Source of the DNA: an uncultured Bacteroidota bacterium
GTDB lineage: Bacteria > Bacteroidota > Bacteroidia > JADZBD01
Direction: 5' to 3'
Length of the DNA: 64,000 bases
NCBI GenBank assembly: GCA_937924855.1
Contig: CALEYQ010000056.1
Coordinates: 1-64,000 of the forward strand
A model generated the notes under the pieces. That model had not been told where the DNA came from. It searched no databases and saw only the letters and a list, made by a program, of their open reading frames with translations. The position numbers were made by a program, and so were the translations under genes. Below are positions 1 through 8,280 of this stretch, in pieces. Position 1 is the first letter of the stretch, and each line of letters opens with the position of its first letter.

Positions 1-468
1 CCCTTGAAAAACAAACGCCTTCCCTAGAATACCTTTGAAAGGCATGGAGGAAAAAACGGGATATTCGTTCTGGGCATAGAGCTTGAGGGTCTTGTCATGA
101 AAAAAAATTTCGGCAATACCCGTTATTTGGATCCCATTGCCACCGCCGCACGATACACCCGCTTTCTGCGCTACGATCTGGGCTGTCATTTGATTATCTG
201 TTTATCGCACCTGGGCTACAAATACCCCTCGCGGAAAATTTCCGACACCGATATGGCCGAACTCAGCCGGGGGGTTGATGTAATCCTTGGGGGACATACC
301 CATACCTTACTGGAAAAACCCATGCGGATTAAGAACCGTATAAAGGAAGAAGTATTGGTAGCACAAACAGGATGGGCCGGGGTTCGACTGGGAAGAATTG
401 ACTTTTTTATCGAGGTAAAATCTAATAAAAAAATTTCATCCGGTAGCGCAATAAAAATTTCTGAATAA
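1..468 (+). pseudogene. 5'-nucleotidase-type metallophosphatase, C-terminal part, interrupted by TAG
   Basis: This is the C-terminal part of a calcineurin-like metallophosphatase of the UshA/5'-nucleotidase type; the N-terminus lies outside the window. The block GGHTHT, a metal-binding motif of the family, is visible, preceded by CLSHLGYK and followed by GWAGVRLGRIDF, which closes this domain in Bacteroidota homologues. Reading from base 1 in the same frame gives PLKNKRLP, then a TAG stop at 25-27, then NTFERHGGKNGIFVLGIELEGL, leading directly into the ATG at 97. In related proteins an aromatic residue, usually Tyr, stands where the TAG is, so one base change from TAT or TAC explains it. The ATG at 97 is therefore an internal Met and not a real start. 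It is probably a recently broken gene; an assembly or base-calling error is the alternative. Confidence 0.7.
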
Positions 469-510
469 TACAAGTAGAACAAAAAATATTTTTTCTTTTT
501 TTTTCTCTTT

Positions 511-545
511 TTTTGCTTTCTAATTGAAACTTGGTTATATATTTA
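511..545 (+). promoter_or_regulatory. Possible Bacteroidota-type promoter for dnaA
   Basis: TATATTTA at 538-545 resembles the -7 element TAnnTTTG, and TTTTG at 511-515 could be the -33 element, although the 22-nt spacer is long. The surrounding 125 bp gap is very AT-rich. I found no cluster of DnaA boxes (TTATnCACA) here, so there is no support for an origin in this gap. Confidence 0.35.
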
Positions 546-593
546 CGCTCTGATTAAAAAACGAAAAAAGCTACCTTTCACAGGCAAATTTCA

Positions 594-2021
594 ATGAGTA
601 ACAAAGATCACAACAAAGTATGGGAAAAGTGTCTGAGCGTGATCAAGGACAATGTAAGTCCACAAAGTTTTAAAACCTGGTTTGAACCGATTAAACCTGT
701 TAAGCTTGCCAGTAATGTTCTGACCATTCAGGTTCCGAGTCAGTTTTTTTATGAATGGCTTGAGGAACACTACATTACGTTACTGAAAAAAACCATCAGG
801 AAAGAACTGGGTGCTGAAGGAAGACTGGAATACTCCATTATTATGGAGAATCCCAACGCTACAAAACCCTATACCGTAAAAATACCTACTTCAAAGCGGG
901 ATGTTAAGAACCCCTCAGTGGCAATGCCCATTGATGTGAACCAAAACACCATCCGCAATCCCTTCATTATACCCGGGTTAAAAAAGGTTAGTGTTGAGTC
1001 TCAACTCAATACCATTTATTCCTTCGATAATTTCGTGGAAGGTGATTGCAACCGGCTTGCCCGGTCTGCCGGATTCGCCGTTGCGAACAAACCCGGTGGA
1101 ACTGCATTCAACCCATTATTCATTTATGGCGGGGTTGGCCTTGGGAAAACCCATTTGGCCCAGGCCATAGGAATCCGGATTAAGGATTTATTCCCCGGAA
1201 AAACGGTTCTTTATGTAAGCTCTGAAAAATTCACCCATCAGTTTATCGATTCGGTTAGAAACAACAGCCAGAACGACTTCATCCATTTTTATCAGATGAT
1301 AGATGTGCTGATCATCGACGATGTTCAGTTTTTCGCCGGAAAGGATAAAACCCAGGATGTGTTTTTCCACATTTTTAATCACCTTCACCAAACGGGAAAG
1401 CAACTGGTTCTTACCGCTGACAAGCCCCCCGTGGAAATGCAGGGCATGGAACAGCGTCTGCTAAGCCGCTTCAAATGGGGCCTTAGTGCTGACCTTCAGT
1501 CACCTGACCTGGAAACCCGGATTGCCATTCTGGAAAAGAAACTTTACAACGACGGAATCGAACTTTCGCGTGATGTGGTTGAATACCTGGCCTATAGTAT
1601 TACTACCAATGTCCGGGAACTGGAAGGAGCTCTTATTTCCCTGCTCGCCCAGGCTTCCCTCAATAAGAAGCAGATTACCATTGAGCTTGCCAAGCAGATG
1701 ATTGACAAATTTGTCAAAAACACTGCCCGGGAAGTTTCCATCGACTATATTCAGAAAGTGGTATGCGATTATTTCGACCTGCCCCTGGAATTGCTTAAAT
1801 CCAAAACCCGGAAGCGGGAAGTTGTGCAGGCCCGGCAGATTGCCATGTTTTTTGCCAAGCAAATGACGAAAAGCTCTTTGGCTACCATTGGAATGCATTG
1901 CGGAGGCAAAGACCACGCTACCGTTCTTCACGCCTGCCGTACCGTTAATAACCTGATGGATACCGATAAGCGCTTCAAAGCTTATATCGAAGAACTGGAA
2001 AAGAAAATCAGTATTCAGTAA
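594..2021 (+). CDS. dnaA: Chromosomal replication initiator DnaA
   Basis: DnaA is the AAA+ ATPase that binds DnaA boxes and opens the origin. At 475 aa it has normal length and all four domains: an N-terminal helicase-loading domain (about 1-85), a linker, the AAA+ core with Walker A GGVGLGKTH at 179-187 and Walker B VLIIDD at 238-243, and a C-terminal helix-turn-helix carrying the DnaA signature GGKDHATVLHA near 437-447. The ATG at 594 gives the usual N-terminus, in which a short charged start leads into WEKCLSVIKDNVSPQSFKTWF. There is no visible Shine-Dalgarno, as expected in Bacteroidota. A strong intrinsic terminator at 2041-2070 follows, so dnaA appears to be transcribed alone. Confidence 0.98.
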   Translation: MSNKDHNKVWEKCLSVIKDNVSPQSFKTWFEPIKPVKLASNVLTIQVPSQFFYEWLEEHYITLLKKTIRKELGAEGRLEYSIIMENPNATKPYTVKIPTSKRDVKNPSVAMPIDVNQNTIRNPFIIPGLKKVSVESQLNTIYSFDNFVEGDCNRLARSAGFAVANKPGGTAFNPLFIYGGVGLGKTHLAQAIGIRIKDLFPGKTVLYVSSEKFTHQFIDSVRNNSQNDFIHFYQMIDVLIIDDVQFFAGKDKTQDVFFHIFNHLHQTGKQLVLTADKPPVEMQGMEQRLLSRFKWGLSADLQSPDLETRIAILEKKLYNDGIELSRDVVEYLAYSITTNVRELEGALISLLAQASLNKKQITIELAKQMIDKFVKNTAREVSIDYIQKVVCDYFDLPLELLKSKTRKREVVQARQIAMFFAKQMTKSSLATIGMHCGGKDHATVLHACRTVNNLMDTDKRFKAYIEELEKKISIQ

Positions 2022-2040
2022 TAAACCTCATTTATTCATG

Positions 2041-2070
2041 AAAAAGGGAGCAGAAATGCTCCCTTTTTTT
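2041..2070 (+). terminator. Intrinsic terminator after dnaA
   Basis: AAAAAGGGAGCA (2041-2052) pairs perfectly with TGCTCCCTTTTT (2057-2068) across a GAAA tetraloop, followed by more T. It lies 20 nt after the dnaA stop codon. Confidence 0.9.
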
Positions 2071-2086
2071 AGCTTTAAACAAAAAA

Positions 2087-2560
2087 ATGGAAAAAATCCT
2101 CATGGTATGTCTGGGCAACATTTGCCGATCACCCATGGCAGAAGGTGTGCTCCGGAAAAAACTAAGCGAAAAGGGCATTGAAGCAGAAGTAGATTCTGCA
2201 GGAACCTCCAATTACCATGTAGGGGAAAAACCCGACGAAAGAGCCATTGCCTGTGCCGCCCGGCATGGGGTTGATCTCAAATCCTTAAGAGCCCGGCAGT
2301 TCAGACCTGAAGATTTCGACCGTTTCGACCGAATTTTTGTGATGGACCTTGCCAATTACTCCGATGTAATCTCGCTGGCCAGAACCCCTGCCGATCGCGA
2401 AAAAGTAGACCTTTTGCTCCATGTTTCCTTCCCCGACACGAATATGGAGGTGCCCGACCCCTATTTTGGCGGCGATTCGGGCTTTGAAAAGGTTTATCTC
2501 CTGCTCGATAATGCCTGCGGGCTTTTGGCAGAAGGAATTCAAAAAACAAGCAAATTATGA
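2087..2560 (+). CDS. Low-molecular-weight protein tyrosine phosphatase
   Basis: This is a cytoplasmic low-molecular-weight protein tyrosine phosphatase of 157 aa, the normal size. The catalytic P-loop C-x5-R is VCLGNICRS with nucleophile Cys8 and Arg14. The general-acid loop is DPYFGG, with the Asp near residue 124. Members dephosphorylate protein tyrosines, often on capsule or exopolysaccharide kinases, but no kinase is nearby, so the substrate is unknown. The stop overlaps the start of the next gene by 4 nt (ATGA), which suggests translational coupling to the methylase. The neighbouring dnaA has its own terminator, so this pair probably has a separate promoter in the short gap at 2071-2086 or inside the terminator region. 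Confidence 0.93.
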   Translation: MEKILMVCLGNICRSPMAEGVLRKKLSEKGIEAEVDSAGTSNYHVGEKPDERAIACAARHGVDLKSLRARQFRPEDFDRFDRIFVMDLANYSDVISLARTPADREKVDLLLHVSFPDTNMEVPDPYFGGDSGFEKVYLLLDNACGLLAEGIQKTSKL

Positions 2561-3249
2561 GCCTCTACCTCATACCCTGCCCCCTGGGTGATGAGCCCCT
2601 TGAGCAGGGCCGGATTTTTATGCCCGGATTAATCCAAGGCTTAGAGGGCTTTGTTGTGGAAAACCTGAGGTCTGCCCGAAGAGCCCTGCGCAAAATGGGT
2701 TTTAAGGCAGCCTTTGACCAGGTAAGTTTTTTTGAACTCAACGAACATACGGGCGACACTACCCTTCCGGAGATTATTCGCTTTCTGAAATCGGGGAGGG
2801 ATTTAGGCCTGATGTCGGAAGCGGGCATGCCGGGTATTGCCGATCCCGGTGCATCACTGGTAAAACAATGTCATCAGGAAAAAATCAAAGTGGTTCCCAT
2901 CCCGGGTCCCTCTTCTGTTTTTCTGGCCCTTGCCTCCAGTGGTCTTAACGGACAACAATTCCGTTTTACGGGCTACCTGCCCCGTGAAAAAGAAAACCGC
3001 AGGGAAAGTCTTGAAATATTAAGTCAGATGGCTTTGAAGGGAGAGGCACAGATATTCATTGAAACACCTTACAGAAATGCCGCGCTTTGGGAGGATCTGA
3101 TGAAAATAAAGCAGGAGAATTTGCTTTTGTGCGTGGCTGCGGATCTTACCCTGCCCACGGAGTTCATTCTTACCCGAAGTATTTCGAACTGGAAAAAATC
3201 AGGTTGGCTACCTCCTAAAACTCCTGCGGTATTTATTTTGGGAACCTGA
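2557..3249 (+). CDS. Tetrapyrrole-methylase-fold SAM methyltransferase, RsmI-like
   Basis: This 230-aa protein belongs to the tetrapyrrole (corrin/porphyrin) methylase superfamily, the group containing RsmI, which 2'-O-methylates C1402 of 16S rRNA. Visible family blocks are the N-terminal LYLIPCPLGD, the SAM-binding stretch SEAGMPGIADPGASLV, the VPIPGPSSVFLALASSGL segment, and the C-terminal ETPYRNAALWEDL. It is shorter than E. coli RsmI (about 286 aa) and lacks the usual RsmI GTPIGNLxD start, having PCPLGDEP instead. It matches the Bacteroidota-specific RsmI-like subgroup, whose target is less certain. It overlaps the phosphatase gene by 4 nt and ends 2 nt from the convergent FKBP operon. 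Confidence 0.85.
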   Translation: MSLYLIPCPLGDEPLEQGRIFMPGLIQGLEGFVVENLRSARRALRKMGFKAAFDQVSFFELNEHTGDTTLPEIIRFLKSGRDLGLMSEAGMPGIADPGASLVKQCHQEKIKVVPIPGPSSVFLALASSGLNGQQFRFTGYLPREKENRRESLEILSQMALKGEAQIFIETPYRNAALWEDLMKIKQENLLLCVAADLTLPTEFILTRSISNWKKSGWLPPKTPAVFILGT

Positions 3250-3251
3250 AC

Positions 3252-4451
3252 CTATTCCACATCCACCAGCTCCACATCGAAAATCAGGGTAGCGTTGGCT
3301 GGAATTTTGGGTGGCATTCCATTGGGGCCATAAGCCAGACCGGGAGGAATAATCAAACGCCACTTGTCGCCTTCCTTCATTATTTGCAAAGCTTCCATCC
3401 AACCCGGAATTACCGAATTCAGGCCCAGGGTAAATTCAAAATGGGTATCACGCTCAACGGAAGAATCAAAAATGGAGCCATCGCTCAAAAATCCCGTATA
3501 ATGAACTTTAACTTTTTTGCCCATGCCGCCCTGCTCGCCCTTGCCTGAGGCAACCACAATATATTTCAGGCCGGATGCGGTGGTGGTTGTATCTTTTCCT
3601 TTCACTGCAAAAGGAACAGGATTTATTTTTTTTCTGAATTCAATTAACTCTACATCATAAATAATATTGGTTCTTGGGGGAATGGGACCACGACCGGCCT
3701 CTCCAAAAGCAAGCGCATAGGGTAAAACAAGGCGGAATTTTGCCCCCTTGTTCATTTGTCCGATACCCTCATCCAATCCCGGCAGGCTTCCTCCGAGATT
3801 AAATTTTACCGGCTCATTTCTTTCCACGGAACTATCAAACACTTTCCCGTCGGGAAGGTATCCGGTATAATGTATGGTAACAATATCGCCGGAGGCAGGT
3901 TTATCGCCCGTTCCTTTTTTCGCCACCAGATATTTTAATCCGGAAAGCAATTTTACGGTATCGCCTATGGCTTTAAAGGGTTTTACCCCACCCTTGGTTT
4001 CAATTACTTCAACCTTAAATTTCAGGGTTGAATTGGGAGGAATGGAACCTGCCTGCTGGCTACCGTAGCCCAGTTTGGGACTCAGCACACATTCAGCAAT
4101 ATCGCCAACGCGCATCAGCTTAACCAGCTCAACAATACCCGGAATAGCTTCGCCGCTAACTACTTTAAAAGAAAAAGGATTTCCTGTTTTTCTTGAGTCG
4201 TCGATGACGGAATCGTTCTCCAGTTTTTCAACGTAGTGGATGGTTACGCGGTCACCTTCTTCCACGGGCGCTCCTTCACCTCGTTTAAGGAATTTATAAA
4301 TCAGGCCGGAGGGGGTTTTCATTTCTTTCCCTATTTCCTCAACGGGCGTGGTTTTTTCTTTAAGGGGCGGAGATTCGGATTTTTTCTTTTTCTGTCCGAA
4401 AGCAGCCGGAACAAAACCTATTGTAAGGAGTAACAATAATACGGTTCTCAT
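3252..4451 (-). CDS. Three-domain FKBP-type peptidyl-prolyl isomerase
   Basis: This exported protein of 399 aa carries three consecutive FKBP domains after a signal peptide (1-20, ending in FGQ). It has no lipobox, unlike its upstream neighbours. FKBPs isomerise Xaa-Pro bonds and chaperone folding. Domain 3 (about 290-399) has the full active-site pattern: VHYTGF, FDSS, VIPGW with Trp351 and LAYG with Tyr374. Domain 2 (about 165-275) keeps HYTGYL and FDSS but has Leu226 in the Trp position and Phe249 in the Tyr position. Domain 1 (about 45-152) has IDDS and Ile106 at the Trp position. One active and two probably binding-only domains are therefore likely. It is the last gene of the nrnA-gldI-FKBP operon and probably acts in the periplasm on exported proteins. 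Confidence 0.93.
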   Translation of the reverse strand: MRTVLLLLLTIGFVPAAFGQKKKKSESPPLKEKTTPVEEIGKEMKTPSGLIYKFLKRGEGAPVEEGDRVTIHYVEKLENDSVIDDSRKTGNPFSFKVVSGEAIPGIVELVKLMRVGDIAECVLSPKLGYGSQQAGSIPPNSTLKFKVEVIETKGGVKPFKAIGDTVKLLSGLKYLVAKKGTGDKPASGDIVTIHYTGYLPDGKVFDSSVERNEPVKFNLGGSLPGLDEGIGQMNKGAKFRLVLPYALAFGEAGRGPIPPRTNIIYDVELIEFRKKINPVPFAVKGKDTTTTASGLKYIVVASGKGEQGGMGKKVKVHYTGFLSDGSIFDSSVERDTHFEFTLGLNSVIPGWMEALQIMKEGDKWRLIIPPGLAYGPNGMPPKIPANATLIFDVELVDVE

Positions 4452-4454
4452 GCT

Positions 4455-5372
4455 TTATTTTATTTCCATTAATTCTACTTCGAACAAAAGCGGTGTATAG
4501 GGAAGAATACTAAATCTGCCACTGTACGGATCCTGAACTCCGGTGGAATCATAACCCAGCTTGGAGGGAATGATCAGGGTAGCTTTTCCACCTTTCTTCA
4601 TCATCAGCAGGGCTTCATCCCAGCCTTTAATAACCTCTCCTTTACCCAGGGTAAACTCAAAAGGTTTGCCATGTTCGTCTGAGGAATCAAAAACTGAACC
4701 GTCTTCCAGAAATTTCCCGGTATAATTAACGGCTACTTTAGAGCCTTTCTGAGGTTTGGGACCGGAACCGGCTTTGGTTTCAATAAAATACAACCCGGAG
4801 GAAGTTGGTTTTGCGTTCACCTTGTTTTGAGAAATATATTCGTTGATGAGTCCGGTTTCGGCACCCTTTCTTTCCGCCTTCATTTCTTCCAGGCGTTTCA
4901 GGTAGTCTTCGTAATTTTTTTGTTGTTCGTCCTGCACCTGTTGCATGGTCATTACTTTAACCAGCTTAATATCGAAGGTGAAAAAGGATCCTGCGGGGAA
5001 GGTGGGAACCGAATCTTCTTTTGGGATTTGCTGGAAAATGGAATCGGCGGAAATTTTGAAGCTTGCACTATCGCCAACCCGCATCATAAGAATGGCTTCT
5101 TCCAAAGAACCTTTGAAAGGAATATTCCGGATGGGAAAAGAAACGATGCCATCGCTTTTGCTTTTCCGGGAATCGAAAATAATGCTGTCTTCGGTATACT
5201 TATTTAAGAGTTTAATAAATACAAAGTCGCCCATGGCAGGAGCCTGGGTATCGCCGCTGCGGGAATAGAACTTATAATATAATCCGTTTCCGTTATCGTC
5301 GTAACCGTCGAATTTAGAGCTGCATGAAAACAACAAAACACAAACAAGGGGGAGAAGAAGAAAACGCGTCAT
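4455..5372 (-). CDS. Two-domain FKBP lipoprotein
   Basis: This is a lipoprotein of 305 aa: the N-terminus ends in LLFSCSS with the lipid-attachment Cys17. Residues 25-140 form an FKBP-like domain that has lost most catalytic residues (KLLNKYTEDSIIFDSRK, no Trp, no Tyr-Gly). Residues 145-185 are a charged helical or coiled-coil linker, similar to the dimerisation helices of FkpA/Mip-type FKBPs. The C-terminal domain (about 190-305) is canonical with NYTGKF, FDSS, VIKGW (Trp251) and GYDS (Tyr274). It overlaps the upstream FKBP gene by 4 nt and is followed 3 nt later by the three-domain FKBP, so all are co-translated. It is likely anchored in the periplasmic leaflet of a membrane as a folding helper for exported proteins. 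Confidence 0.92.
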   Translation of the reverse strand: MTRFLLLPLVCVLLFSCSSKFDGYDDNGNGLYYKFYSRSGDTQAPAMGDFVFIKLLNKYTEDSIIFDSRKSKSDGIVSFPIRNIPFKGSLEEAILMMRVGDSASFKISADSIFQQIPKEDSVPTFPAGSFFTFDIKLVKVMTMQQVQDEQQKNYEDYLKRLEEMKAERKGAETGLINEYISQNKVNAKPTSSGLYFIETKAGSGPKPQKGSKVAVNYTGKFLEDGSVFDSSDEHGKPFEFTLGKGEVIKGWDEALLMMKKGGKATLIIPSKLGYDSTGVQDPYSGRFSILPYTPLLFEVELMEIK

Positions 5373-6220
5373 TCTATTATTTCAATTAAGTGGACCTGAT
5401 ATACCACAGGTGTAAATGGTGGTACGGTTCCGGTGCTTGATCCTCGCTCACCGTACGCAAGGTACGAAGGTATGATTATTTTCGCTTTGCCGCCCGGTTT
5501 CATACGGTAAATTGCCAATTCCAGGCCTCTCAGAATTTGCATTTCCTGACCCAGTTTAAACTCCATAGTCCCCGTGTCGAAAGCCTCACCGCCCAGAAAA
5601 CTTCCGGAATAAGAAATTTTAACATTTTTCCCTCTGGAGGGAGGATGGCCTGAACCGGGTGAAATTTCATGAAAATAAATTCCGCTGCCGGTTCTTTCAA
5701 ATCCTTCTTTTTGCTTTTTTATATACTCGGCAATTATCAGTCCTTCCTGAATATCTCCTGTTTCCTGCATCATTCTCACATAATCTTCAAACTGGTCAGG
5801 CGAAAGGGCTTTTAAAATTTTCAATTCTACCCGCAGGGGACCTTCAGACCGGTATTTTAAAAAGCCGGGATGTGTAACCAGCTCATAGTTATCAATTATG
5901 AGGGTCATGGAATCGCCGGAGGCCCATTTCCCGAGGGTAGGTTTTATGGAAAAAAACGAATGGCACAAACTTTCGGCCCTGCATTCCATGCCTGCCGGAA
6001 AAATTCTTCCTGAATTAAACAATAATGAATCCGTTGGAGCAAATACCTTCATGGTGTACCATACATGATCTTTTTCGGCCAGAACCTTTCCGGAATCGTC
6101 ATAGGCTCTTAATTTGTAAAACAGGTGGTAATCGATTTCCGAAAATCCACTGTAGGGTCCTTCGCTGCACGCGAAAAACAGGGTAATAGCAAGCAGAAAA
6201 ACCGGGGCTTTCCTTTTCAT
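5369..6220 (-). CDS. FKBP-type lipoprotein with one recognisable and one eroded FKBP domain
   Basis: This 283-aa lipoprotein has the lipobox LFFACSE (Cys18). Its layout matches the downstream 305-aa protein: an N-terminal FKBP-like domain eroded almost beyond recognition (about 25-140), a helical linker containing LSPDQFEDYVRMMQETGD, and a C-terminal FKBP domain (about 175-283). The latter keeps ISYSGSF, FDTG and LAYG but has Leu in the Trp position (ILRGLELAI). Catalytic activity is uncertain and a chaperone-like role is equally plausible. Both ends overlap neighbours by ATGA, an arrangement typical of translational coupling. The shared architecture suggests that this gene and the next arose by tandem duplication. 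Confidence 0.88.
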   Translation of the reverse strand: MKRKAPVFLLAITLFFACSEGPYSGFSEIDYHLFYKLRAYDDSGKVLAEKDHVWYTMKVFAPTDSLLFNSGRIFPAGMECRAESLCHSFFSIKPTLGKWASGDSMTLIIDNYELVTHPGFLKYRSEGPLRVELKILKALSPDQFEDYVRMMQETGDIQEGLIIAEYIKKQKEGFERTGSGIYFHEISPGSGHPPSRGKNVKISYSGSFLGGEAFDTGTMEFKLGQEMQILRGLELAIYRMKPGGKAKIIIPSYLAYGERGSSTGTVPPFTPVVYQVHLIEIIE

Positions 6221-6738
6221 TTTTTCCCCAGAGATTTTAATTCAATATAATATACCACGGGGGAAAGAGGCGGTATTTTTTCCCAGTCGCCCAAAAGGCC
6301 ATGCGCCAGGTGGGCGGGCAGAATAAAAACATATTTTTCTCCTTTCCGCATCATTTGTATGGCCTCGTGAAGGCCCGTTTCCACATAATCCCTGCCCACC
6401 ATAAATTCCTCGGGCCCCAGGGAGTCGGATGAATAACACAGGGTGCCGTCGAGTAGTTTAATCCGGTAGTTAATGGTAGCCTTCATACCCATCCGGGCGG
6501 AATCGCCATCTCCCTCTGCCAGTTTTAAATAACGCAATCCGGTGCCGGTCATTTGCATGTCCCAGCCCTGGTTTTTTACATATGCATCTATTTCATCAGA
6601 TTCCTTTTGTCGTAAAATCCGGTTCGCATCCATGAGTTTATCCTTTATGTCAGGAGGAACCTGAGGCGAAGGGTCGGGATTTCCGCAGGAAAGAAATGCG
6701 GTTATTGAAAAAAGGAAAAAATAAAAACGAAAATTCAT
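6217..6738 (-). CDS. gldI: GldI-like gliding-motility FKBP lipoprotein
   Basis: This lipoprotein of 173 aa has the lipobox FLSCGN (Cys18) and a single FKBP-like domain. It matches the GldI subfamily rather than canonical FKBPs: CYSS replaces FDSS, the Trp position is Leu within ETGLHEAIQMM, and LAHGLLG replaces LAYG. In Flavobacterium johnsoniae GldI is required for gliding and is thought to help fold parts of the gliding/type IX secretion machinery. The window encodes five T9SS-sorted proteins, so a working T9SS is expected elsewhere in the genome. The gene follows nrnA by 1 nt and overlaps the next FKBP by 4 nt. The ndk/nrnA/gldI grouping is also seen in other Bacteroidota, which supports the name. 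Confidence 0.85.
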   Translation of the reverse strand: MNFRFYFFLFSITAFLSCGNPDPSPQVPPDIKDKLMDANRILRQKESDEIDAYVKNQGWDMQMTGTGLRYLKLAEGDGDSARMGMKATINYRIKLLDGTLCYSSDSLGPEEFMVGRDYVETGLHEAIQMMRKGEKYVFILPAHLAHGLLGDWEKIPPLSPVVYYIELKSLGKK

Positions 6739-6739
6739 A

Positions 6740-7753
6740 TCAGGAAACTACACGCATAAATTCCGGACTGTCTAAAAATGCATTCAGTCGGTTTAATGCA
6801 TCCTCAAATCCTGTGCCGAGACTGCCGCCGGCGGCATTTTTATGTCCTCCGCCGTTAAAATGATTTCTTGCAATGCGGTTCACATCAAGTTCGCCCTTGG
6901 AGCGGAAAGAAAATTTAACCTCATTCTCTTTTTCCATAACAAACACCGCCAGCTGAACCCCCGAAACCGAGAGTCCGTAATTTACCAGCCCTTCGGTATC
7001 GCCCTTTTCCATTTTAAACATTTTCTGGTCCTTGAGCGACAAGGTGAGAATGGCCGTTTTTTTCTCGTAGGATATATTCAGGTTGTTGGATAAAACATGG
7101 CCAATAAGTTTTAAACGGGAAAGGGTATTCTGGTCGTAAACATTTTCGTGGGCCAGATAGGTTTTCACTCCCTGTTCCTGCAAAAAGGCCGCCACCCTGT
7201 GGGTTTTGGGTCCGGCTGCTGGAAACCGGAAAGAGGCGGTATCGGTCATGATTCCGGTATAAATACAAATTCCAATTTCAGGGTCGATGGATTTTTCCTC
7301 CCCGAATAATGAAATAAAATCGAAAACCAGTTCGCAGGTACTTGAGGCATTGATATCGTGCAGGGAATAGCCGAAGCCTGCATCGGGTTCCCGGTGATGG
7401 TCGATAAGAGCTTTAAAAGCTCCGGCACTTTCGATCAATTCACCCAGGGGGCCCACCCTTTTCAGGGTATTGAAATCAAGGCAAAAAATTACCCCTGCTT
7501 CGGCAATTAATTTCCGGCAGGGTTCCGGTGCCAGGGAAAAAACGCTAACCCGGGATGAGCCCGGAAGCCAACCCAGAAAAGCAGGAAACTCGTTCGGGGT
7601 AATTACCCGTGCATCATAGCCCTTTTTCTTCAAAAAATGGTAAAGACCCAGGGAAGAACCCATGGCATCGCCATCGGGATTGGGGTGGGTAACAATGACC
7701 ACCGGTTTCCCCGTTTCCAGATTTTTAAGAAGGGTATTGAATTCAGGATTCAT
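6740..7753 (-). CDS. nrnA: DHH/DHHA1 phosphoesterase, NrnA-like (nanoRNase/pAp phosphatase)
   Basis: This cytoplasmic protein of 337 aa carries the DHH phosphoesterase motifs in order: VTHPNPDGDAMGSSLGL near residues 20-36, a conserved Asp in FCLDFN, the signature DHHREPD near 117, and the C-terminal DHHA1 block GGGHKNAAGG. NrnA enzymes degrade 2-5 nt RNA fragments and dephosphorylate 3'-phosphoadenosine 5'-phosphate, substituting for Orn and CysQ. It is the first gene of the FKBP operon and is divergent from ndk. A -7-like box TACCTTTG lies only 7 nt upstream of the ATG, so the mRNA leader must be very short. Confidence 0.93.
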   Translation of the reverse strand: MNPEFNTLLKNLETGKPVVIVTHPNPDGDAMGSSLGLYHFLKKKGYDARVITPNEFPAFLGWLPGSSRVSVFSLAPEPCRKLIAEAGVIFCLDFNTLKRVGPLGELIESAGAFKALIDHHREPDAGFGYSLHDINASSTCELVFDFISLFGEEKSIDPEIGICIYTGIMTDTASFRFPAAGPKTHRVAAFLQEQGVKTYLAHENVYDQNTLSRLKLIGHVLSNNLNISYEKKTAILTLSLKDQKMFKMEKGDTEGLVNYGLSVSGVQLAVFVMEKENEVKFSFRSKGELDVNRIARNHFNGGGHKNAAGGSLGTGFEDALNRLNAFLDSPEFMRVVS

Positions 7754-7760
7754 GAGTTAT

Positions 7761-7768
7761 CAAAGGTA
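7761..7768 (-). promoter_or_regulatory. -7 promoter box of the nrnA-gldI-FKBP operon
   Basis: Reading the minus strand, TACCTTTG matches the Bacteroidota -7 element TAnnTTTG and is followed by ATAACTC and then the nrnA ATG. A -33 element at proper spacing is not clear. The 104-bp gap at 7754-7857 also has to contain the ndk promoter. Confidence 0.5.
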
Positions 7769-7857
7769 AGGAAGAAATTCAGCAAAGGGATTAATTATCG
7801 TCCGGAAATAAAATCAGCGTTTGAAAATTTGTTAATTTCGCGGCACAATTTTTTTTT

Positions 7858-8280
7858 ATGGCAGGAAACAGAACATTTACCATGATAAAGCCCGACGCAA
7901 CCGCCGACAATAACATCGGGCCCATTCTGAGTATGATTAACCAGGCCGGATTCCGGATTGTGGCGATGAAACTTACCCGTTTAACCCGGGAAAAAGCAGG
8001 CAAATTTTATGAAATACACAAAGAGCGCCCCTTTTTCGGGGAACTTACCGAATATATGAGCTCGGGCCCCATTGTGGCCGCCATCCTTGAAAAGGAAAAT
8101 GCTGTGGAAGATTTCCGCACCCTGATCGGAGCCACCGATCCTGCCAAGGCCGCCGAAGGCACCATACGGAAGAAATTTGCCAAATCCATAGGAGCTAATG
8201 CCGTTCATGGGAGCGACTCCGATGCCAACGCAAAGCTGGAAGGATCATTTTTCTTTTCGGAACTTGAATGCCAGGGCTGA
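7858..8280 (+). CDS. ndk: Nucleoside diphosphate kinase
   Basis: Ndk moves the gamma phosphate from ATP to nucleoside diphosphates through a phospho-histidine. The 140-aa length is normal. Visible motifs are TMIKPDA near the N-terminus, RPFFGELTEYMSSGP, LIGATDPAKAAEGTIR, and the catalytic block NAVHGSDS with the phosphorylated His near residue 117. The ATG at 7858 directly precedes AGNRTFTMIKPD, as in homologues. It is divergent from nrnA. The downstream lipoprotein promoter starts immediately after the ndk stop, so ndk is probably monocistronic, although no terminator hairpin is visible. Confidence 0.97.
   Translation: MAGNRTFTMIKPDATADNNIGPILSMINQAGFRIVAMKLTRLTREKAGKFYEIHKERPFFGELTEYMSSGPIVAAILEKENAVEDFRTLIGATDPAKAAEGTIRKKFAKSIGANAVHGSDSDANAKLEGSFFFSELECQG

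Noticed and set aside
97..468. Complete small gene from ATG 97
   Set aside because: The frame reads through from base 28 with family-conserved residues, so ATG 97 is internal to a longer gene.
469..593. Replication origin upstream of dnaA
   Set aside because: The gap is AT-rich but holds no cluster of DnaA boxes. A box-like TTATCCACT at about 11377 lies inside a coding gene and is isolated.
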